DNA of 64,000 nucleotides from Saussurea involucrata (lineage: Eukaryota; Streptophyta; Magnoliopsida; Asterales; Asteraceae), in the NCBI GenBank assembly GCA_033807775.1, contig CM066312.1, positions 27,067,696-27,131,695 on the forward strand, written 5' to 3'. The translations under genes and the position numbers were made by a program. Below, one piece after another: positions 57,567 through 64,000 of the stretch. Below the pieces are notes generated by a model. That model saw only the letters and a list, made by a program, of their open reading frames with translations. It was not told the origin of the DNA and searched no databases. Positions within the stretch are counted from its first letter, which is position 1, and the number at the start of each line of letters is the position of its first letter.

Positions 57567-57682
57567 TTAGACTTCGTCCTCGAAGTCTACGTCCGCAAAC
57601 AACTCTGGATAATTTCACCACATCTCAACCTCGGGTTCCCAAGTCCACTCGGAGCCCTTTATGTGTTGCCACTGGACTTTCC
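57567..57682 (-). pseudogene. Chromodomain remnant of element I
   Basis: In one minus-strand frame the sequence reads KVQWQHIKGSEWTWEPEVEM, then a stop at an expected Tyr or Lys, then NYPELFADVDFEDEV and a terminal stop just before the polypurine tract. This is the last part of a chromovirus integrase chromodomain. The rest of integrase is not recognisable beyond 57700. It identifies the element's ancestry. Confidence 0.75.
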
Positions 57683-60600
57683 TCAACTAGAATCTAAATT
57701 TCTCACCCCGTCTAGAATTTCTCGAATACTTTTCTTACTAACAAAACTCCTTCACGAACATTGAAAATATGATCGAAAGAACACTCCAACAACTGAATTC
57801 ATTCCTAGTCAAACGACTTCGGTTGCCTCCCAACCTTAGATGTTCCATACATCCCGATTCAACTTTCAAGCTCTAACCATTCTAAAGGTGCTCACCACTA
57901 TACCTTATAGGATACTCGAAACCGATCATTCCTACCATAACCATTCATCACAATTAAGCATCTCAGGGTTACTACTACCATCACCATAATTATTTTAAAA
58001 TCGGCTACAAATCTCGATTACACTAAAGGTGTTTGGCCTTAAGCCCAAAAGTCGACACCTAAATATACTACTTACTTCAAAAAGGTTACTGCGCATTTAT
58101 TCTCTTAATTACAAAGGGCATCATTCCCTTAACCGATACTATTCGGCCTACATTACCAACACGCGTGGAATACCCAACCTTCCACCGTCTACTATTCCTC
58201 CATACTCGCTCTACGAAGCCTAGTTACACCGTATCAAGATATGCCTTAACGCCTACCTCCCAGGTACGTCTCAAGGCCCGGCACATCGGAACTACCTCTC
58301 AGGTAAGTGCCCAAGACTATATCCTCCCAGTGCCTACTGGAAAGTCAAGGTCATAACACATGAATACCGGGGTCCCACCCGAAATACTCAACCGACCATT
58401 ACCAACGACTGACTGACATGACCAAGGATCCAATGCAAAACAGTCTACCAACAACATGCCTATCCCAGAATGACTCACTCACCCAACATGTAAATACGCA
58501 ACGTGCAATAAGTGCAAAACTGTGCCACAAAACAACCCATTCACAAAACTTCACATCGAGCCATTAAAAACCGTGCAATTGACCCATGACTATCTCAAAG
58601 TCAAAACCGAGCAAAATGCTCCACGCTTGCTAGACCCATGAGTCGGTCAAAAACGCGTTTAAATAAAGTTTAAGCAAGCAATACTCTTAAATAACATTAG
58701 TCCCAAACTCGACACGGGTTAAACAAAGGGTTTTCCAAAAGGACTCACACCCTTAAAATTCTCAAAATGACACATAACACTTATAAACGCACTTTCCAAA
58801 TGGTTTACAAAATCATTTACAAAATATTCTCAACGTCAAGATTTTTCATTTCAAAAAGACCGTAAGCAATAAAACTACTATTACCAGGTCGGTAGTTACG
58901 CAAAAACGGACACGCTCGTCCCACATATGAAAATCATGTTGAAAATCATTTCATTGCAGCTTAGTTTACTCACGAAACGTAAAGCGAAATAAATAATTTC
59001 TTTGAAAATGAACCGTCACGGTCCTAGTATGAATTGACTCATGACATGTATTTAAAGTAACCGCTCGACCTTACACCGAGTGCGACAAAAGTGTGCACAT
59101 AATTTCAAAATCAGTTCCACGACATTTGACCCCAAAATTCCTCTTTTTCCAACATAAAAATGTCGTGGCACAGGGTTCACCAACAAATCTTACGCGCGTC
59201 GGCTAGTCATACAAAACGATGAAACGGTTTACAAATATATTTTTGTTAAAACACAACTGTCTCGTGTAAGTTTCCAATTTAAAGATAAAAACCAATCCGT
59301 TTCCATCATTTGAAAATATCGACTAAACCTCATAAAATCTCAAAAGGTGGGGTTCTTTAAATTGATTTTCAAGATTTCTCCAAATGGTCACATAAACAAG
59401 TAAGGTATGCACCTCGTGAAATTAAACCCACACGACTCAACATGCCGTAAAACAAAACTTATTTTAACCAAATCACTCAAATAGATTTATACAGACATCG
59501 TGGAATGTAACCTTCCGTCTCAACTCTAACATATGTGGAGGAGTTCCAATGTTAAAGTCACAAGCCGTAGTCACTTGCCCGACATTTTAAACACCACAAA
59601 ACACGGATATCATCTTACCCGAAAGAACCGTTGGAAAAATAACGAAATGAGAAAAATTCTAACAAAGTTTGCACTTCCGTGATAAGACGATTTCATACAC
59701 TTTCAAAACCATATTTCAAAATCTTGTGTGTGTGCTGAACATTTCCCAAAATTCCAAAACACCATCCATAAAATGATTTGAAACACAAGAATTTGTTAAT
59801 GCAATCTATTTCAACATCAAACTTTGTGCATGACTCAGTCGGCATTCTACGCCTCGACTCCTACTCCTCCAAATCTCTCCGATCCACTAACGTCATCCGG
59901 ACATTTAAACCTCTTAGGCAAGTTGGGAAATTACGTCAAATAATCCCTACGATTTTTCCTCAAATCAAAGTCGGCTCTATAAGCCTATGATTCTAGCACA
60001 ATCATCCATCTTGGCCCGAAACAAACATCATCCTTATCGTCACTCCAAGTGATTAATACTAGAATCGTCATTTTATTCCAACGACTACTAATTTTATAAC
60101 CTTCGACACTACCCCAACGATCATCCCATCAAAGCAAAACAAGTACACACCTGTACTAGTAGGTTTACTATAATCGTTCCTCCTTGTGATGGCTATTCAG
60201 GGTAGATATTAGAACGAGTTATTAGCACATACTAATTCACACTAACAACGCTCACGCTCAACTCCTTGGATTCCTCGTGACTTTCCCCGACTCGAGCATT
60301 GATCCTGTGTTTCCGATAGTAGGAGCTCTACTACTACCTTCCACACCTATCATCACTCGTTCCGAGTTCCATCCGATGGGTCCAAGTAGTTTCTCGCCGA
60401 TAACTACACACATATGCCCGCACCGGCATATGTACACACTCTTCCTAGCTCCCTAGGAATAATCATAATACCCCACTACCCTTGCTAGGGCGGAACCTCC
60501 ACTAACCCTGACGAGTCGCCTCGTAAACGCACAGTCGTATACAGTGGAAACCAGATAGACATTCGAATATAAGATTCTATCCTACAACGGTTGGACTCAA

Positions 60601-60984
60601 ACAAGAGCTGCGCAATAGAACTAAATCCAACATTCTAAGGCTATTCGGTTCCTACCGCATACAACCTATAGTGCATTCACTTAACACCCTATCAAGGCTA
60701 GCATAAACTCCTATTAGCAAGTAACAAACATGCAGTACAGTGTAATAAGCACCAAGCAATCTAGCATGCATACTCTATGATCTAGAAAGCAATAAAACAC
60801 TAAGTACTGTACCTTTCCCCTTTGGCTCCGGCTGACTGTACACACTGCGCCTCCGATCACCGTTCCTCGAACGGGTCTTTACTTTTTCTTTTATTTCCAA
60901 AAAGATTTAATAAAGAATTTGAAAATTTTCCAGCCGCAACTTGAGACCAAACACACCGAGGTGCGTTTGATTCACTCAAGCTGT
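57683..60984. other. Element I interior without recognisable genes
   Basis: 3.3 kb with only short, unconvincing open frames on either strand. No reverse transcriptase, RNase H, protease or zinc-knuckle motif seen. Either heavily decayed gag-pol or replaced sequence. Confidence 0.6.
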
Positions 60985-60996
60985 GCTCTGATACCA
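60985..60996 (-). other. Element I primer-binding site
   Basis: Minus strand TGGTATCAGAGC, a perfect initiator-Met tRNA type, three bases from the LTR edge. Confidence 0.92.
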
Positions 60997-60999
60997 AGT

Positions 61000-63291
61000 T
61001 GTAACGTCCCAAAAATTACAAGGAATTTAAAATTTTTAAAGTAACATTTCATTAATAAAAACTCATTTAATAATTCAATCATTTCATTTGCAAACTCATA
61101 ATTAATATTCTCACGAACAATAAACAGCAGAATAAATGTCTAAAATTAAAATCATAAAAGTAATCAACTCTTCCCACGTGCCAGTGTGTACTCGTCACGC
61201 CTTGGAGCCACTCGTACCTGAAACCACAATTTATTGGGAAAGGGTAAGCACGAAGCTTAGTGAATTCAGACACCATAAATAACACAGTTATTCCCACACC
61301 ACCTCTAAACAGATAATTGCACATAAACAGCATACAAGTCTACGAACAAATCATAAACATGCATACCTACACCATCCCACCCAAAGGCATAAGCTGGTCC
61401 ACACGATAACCGTGCAAGCATTACCCGGCTCCCCCGGGTTCCTACGCCACCCGCGTATACAACCTTCGGTCCCACCGAGTTACTACGCCACCCGCGTATA
61501 TAAACCTCGGCCCCACCGAGTTACTACGCCACCCGCGTATATAAACCTCGGCCCCACCGAACTCCTACGCCACCCGCATAGTCATAACAATAAAGGTCCG
61601 ACTAGACACCCCACTATTTAGTCCCGCATCACAAACAATTAAAACTACCACACACGTACAAATCGTAATGTAAAAATAACCGACATTAGTTATAGTGAGA
61701 GAACTCACCTCGTAAGCGCGCCTAGCTCACAAACAATAATTCAAGCTTCACAAATCCAAGATCACTTCCCAACACCTAAACAATCGTTAAAATGTATTAA
61801 CACGAGACCCGGACCCTAAAACACGACGCACCCTTAAATCGTCAATAAAACGACTTTTCGGTCTAACAAAACAGGTCTGTTCGGGACCAGTTCCGACCTC
61901 CATAAACCCAGAAAATCCTCAATTAAATTAAATAACCAGAAAGTTCTCTGAGTTAGGGTTCCAAGGACATATTATACACCTCCTAACGATTTTTCTACAA
62001 TTTATTATGGATTTTACAAAACCAATCTGCTGCACAGCGAAAAACGGTACATTTCAGTACAAAACAGTAGTTTGACACTAGCTATGGTCCGAACTGGTTT
62101 TTCTGCAAAACATAAGAAACTTACTAGACTCAAAATGGGATATTTTGGCACTGGTTTCACCCCAATACGACGTTCCTATAAAAAGTTATGGCTTTCCCAA
62201 AACAGTGGAAGAAACTGTGACTTTTAAAACGGGACGCAAACTGACACATCCGGACCTGCTGTATAAACAGCCAATTTACGGCTAGCTAGAGGCCGAACCG
62301 GACTTCCGCTAAAACACAAAAAGTGTACCCGGCACAAAATGTGAACCGTGGGTACCGGATTCGCCTCAATCCGAGCTATGACGGAAAGGTTATGGCCGTC
62401 GCAAAACAGTGACAGAAACTGTGAATTCACATGAAATGACAACTATAACTAAATAACTCATTAAGACATAGCTTAACCCAAACAGCCCCGGGAAGCCTAA
62501 AACTTACTGGAAACAGATCATATCAAGATGGGCAACATCCGTGCACCACCCCCCTTGCCGCCTCCGGCGGCGGTGGTGGTCGGCGGCGATCACACACACA
62601 CATACCACCCTCATAACACCGACCCTCTCTTTCGATCGCTCTACGCGAGCCCCACCCGCACACACACCCACAGCCGCCACAACGGCGGCGAGCAGTGGTG
62701 GCCACACCGCCGGCGGCCATGGCTGCCGCGGCGGTGGTGGTGGTTGCGTTACCCTTGCGACGAACAAAACTAAAAGGAAAGGAAAACACGAAACGACAAT
62801 AACGATTACCTCGACGCAGCCCCTCTTTCTCTCCGGCGTCCTTCTCTCTCCGGCGAACACCCTCTCTCTGTACCCTCACCGGCGACGATCTCCCTCTCTC
62901 TCTCGGTTCTAGATTCCGGCCGGCAACCACAAGACCACAATCGAAACAAGAATGGGAGCCGTAGGGTTTCTTCTCTTGTTTGATGTTCACGACACCCACA
63001 CACCAAACACAAGGACCGATTTCTTTCTTTCTTTTCACTTTTCACGCTACCAACATTCTACAAACACATGGGTCTCGTAATTCTCTTGCATGGGCCGAAC
63101 CCATGATGGGTTTTTGGGCCTTTGACACAAATAGTCCCTCCACTTACAACCCTCTCGCAACTAACCAAAAATTCCGACATTTAAACGATTAGGTCCAAAT
63201 CGTCTAACCCCGATAACGGAACCCACATTAAATTAAACTTAAACGAAAAGAATTAACAAAAGAAAATACATACCGGGATACGGGCTTTACA
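61000..63291 (-). repeat. Element I 5' LTR (right)
   Basis: Near-identical partner of 55248-57549, including the hairpin array and GC-rich block. Differences seen by eye are few, such as one lost CCCG unit near 61400. Confidence 0.93.
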
Positions 63292-63296
63292 GATTA

Positions 63297-64000
63297 AATC
63301 TAAGACTGGGATTATGTCTTCAGCGGTAGCTGGAATTATTGGTGAAGTCGCAATAGTAGAGCCTTCAGTGATATCCTCAAACAGGGGAGAGGACTAGCTG
63401 AAACGCAGCGATCTTACAAATAAGAACTGGGTAGAAGAACTTGGGTAGAAAAGATAGAAAAAATAATGTGGATGTGTATGGTGTTTGTGGAATGGATAAC
63501 TGATTGTTCAGAGATGATCAGGGAAGGAAAAGTAAGTTTAGTGTACCTGACAAATCGGCTTTGCAAGCAAGATCGCCAGATTATCATCTTCAGCGATGCC
63601 TTTGTCTTTGCTTTTCTCAGCGCCAGAGGCTGAGTGCTTTGTCTTTGTTTTTGTCTTCTCCCCTGTGGATTCGGTTATCACGATCCCTTTAAGAGCTTTT
63701 CGAGGAGCAGGTTTGACGACAAAGAATTCGTCATCTTCATCATCATCATCATCATCGTTCCTTGGAGAGGAGGATGGTTCAGCTTCAGGGATGTCGATGT
63801 CTTCGTCTTCTTCTGCTTCGGATTCCACAGCATCTTCTTCGAGTTGCTCCCCCTCAGATACAGAGGCGAGGTTCTCGGTTCCCTCAGGGTTTTCATCTCC
63901 CTAAGGTCCAGTAACCAGATCTTCATTACCCTCTCCCCTGATAGATTCATCATGGGAAAGGTCTTCAGCGCTCTTATTTTGATCTTCAGCGCTCTTCTCT
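63297..64000 (-). pseudogene. Element H accessory gene: end of exon 1, intron, start of exon 2
   Basis: Right to left: exon 1 from the window edge to 63547, Glu/Asp/Ser-rich (AEPSSSPRNDDDDDDEDD, KPAPRKALKGI), matching the acidic tail of F's exon 1 and ending in an ICQ codon series. The intron is 63546-63396 (CAG|GTACAC to GCTAG|TCC), with the same borders as in F. Exon 2 then begins SSPLFEDI. Lesions: TAG at 63901-63903 and two extra bases near 63358-63362 that shift exon 2's frame. The two copies are broken at different places. Confidence 0.7.

Larger units (their letters stand above)
55248..63291 (-). mobile_element. Element I: gutted chromovirus (large non-autonomous LTR derivative)
   Basis: An 8-kb element on the minus strand, bounded by GATTA. 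LTRs of 2302 and 2292 bases look nearly identical. It has a perfect initiator-Met primer site (60985-60996), a good polypurine tract (57551-57563) and a scrap of chromodomain, but 3.4 kb of interior with no gag-pol frame. High LTR similarity with an empty interior suggests it moved recently using enzymes from a relative. Confidence 0.9.
44502..64000 (+). mobile_element. Element G: Ty3/gypsy chromovirus (Tekay-like), runs past the window end
   Basis: LTR (1787 bases), perfect initiator-Met primer site, a single gag-pol frame, chromodomain-like tail, polypurine tract, and a second LTR broken at 52854 by element H. The left flank reads TCTTG (44497-44501), the expected target duplication; its partner lies outside. 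gag-pol has only one stop and one frameshift, so this is among the best-preserved elements here. Confidence 0.9.
52855..64000 (-). mobile_element. Element H: sister of element F, incomplete at window end
   Basis: Minus-strand copia element of the same family as F: 3' LTR 52855-53820, then the accessory gene's exon 2 (split by element I), intron and the end of exon 1 up to the window edge. Its pol, if present, is outside. H supplies an independent copy for checking F's exon structure. Confidence 0.88.

Noticed and set aside
1..64000. A host gene interrupted by the elements
   Set aside because: Every segment left after removing inserted elements joins up as copia element A; nothing else with coding character remains.

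Overview
This window looks like plant nuclear intergenic DNA. It is AT-rich and almost entirely made of LTR retrotransposons inserted into one another. I see no ordinary host gene, rRNA or tRNA. The reverse transcriptases are plant Ty1/copia and Ty3/gypsy types. The primer-binding sites are mostly initiator-Met tRNA type, and several coding parts carry short GT-AG introns. A eudicot, perhaps Asteraceae, is my guess from the style of the accessory genes; it is weakly supported.

Layout (letters are mine). Element A is the oldest: a degenerate Ty1/copia element on the minus strand, cut into four pieces (1-1982, 9524-11178, 23527-25161, 43643-44501), with its 5' end beyond the window. Four elements sit inside A. 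B (1983-9518, +, TSD GAACC) is a Tat-like Ty3/gypsy element with gag-protease, no reverse transcriptase or integrase, and a spliced antisense gene. C (11179-23521, -, TSD TTCAC) is a chromovirus with 3.8-kb LTRs whose gag is deleted. E (25162-43637, +, TSD GTTCG) is a coding-poor element full of a 13-base palindrome. G (44502 to beyond the end, +) is a chromovirus whose gag-pol has one stop and one frameshift.

Second and third layers. C's left LTR holds a GC-rich insert (about 12116-12773). C's right LTR holds solo LTR S (21095-22797, TSD CCTAT), related to G's LTR. E's right LTR holds F (31464-43324, +), a copia element with a large spliced accessory gene after pol. G's right LTR holds H (52855 to the end, -), a sister of F. 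H's accessory gene is split by I (55248-63291, -, TSD GATTA), a gutted chromovirus that keeps two full LTRs, a primer-binding site, a polypurine tract and a scrap of chromodomain.

The most interesting material is the F/H accessory gene. It has two coding exons joined by an intron found in both copies, a promoter-like block and a 5'-leader intron upstream of it in F, and a reading frame much better kept than the neighbouring pol. Next come B's four-exon antisense gene, and the fact that each element family carries its own over-represented short word, usually palindromic.
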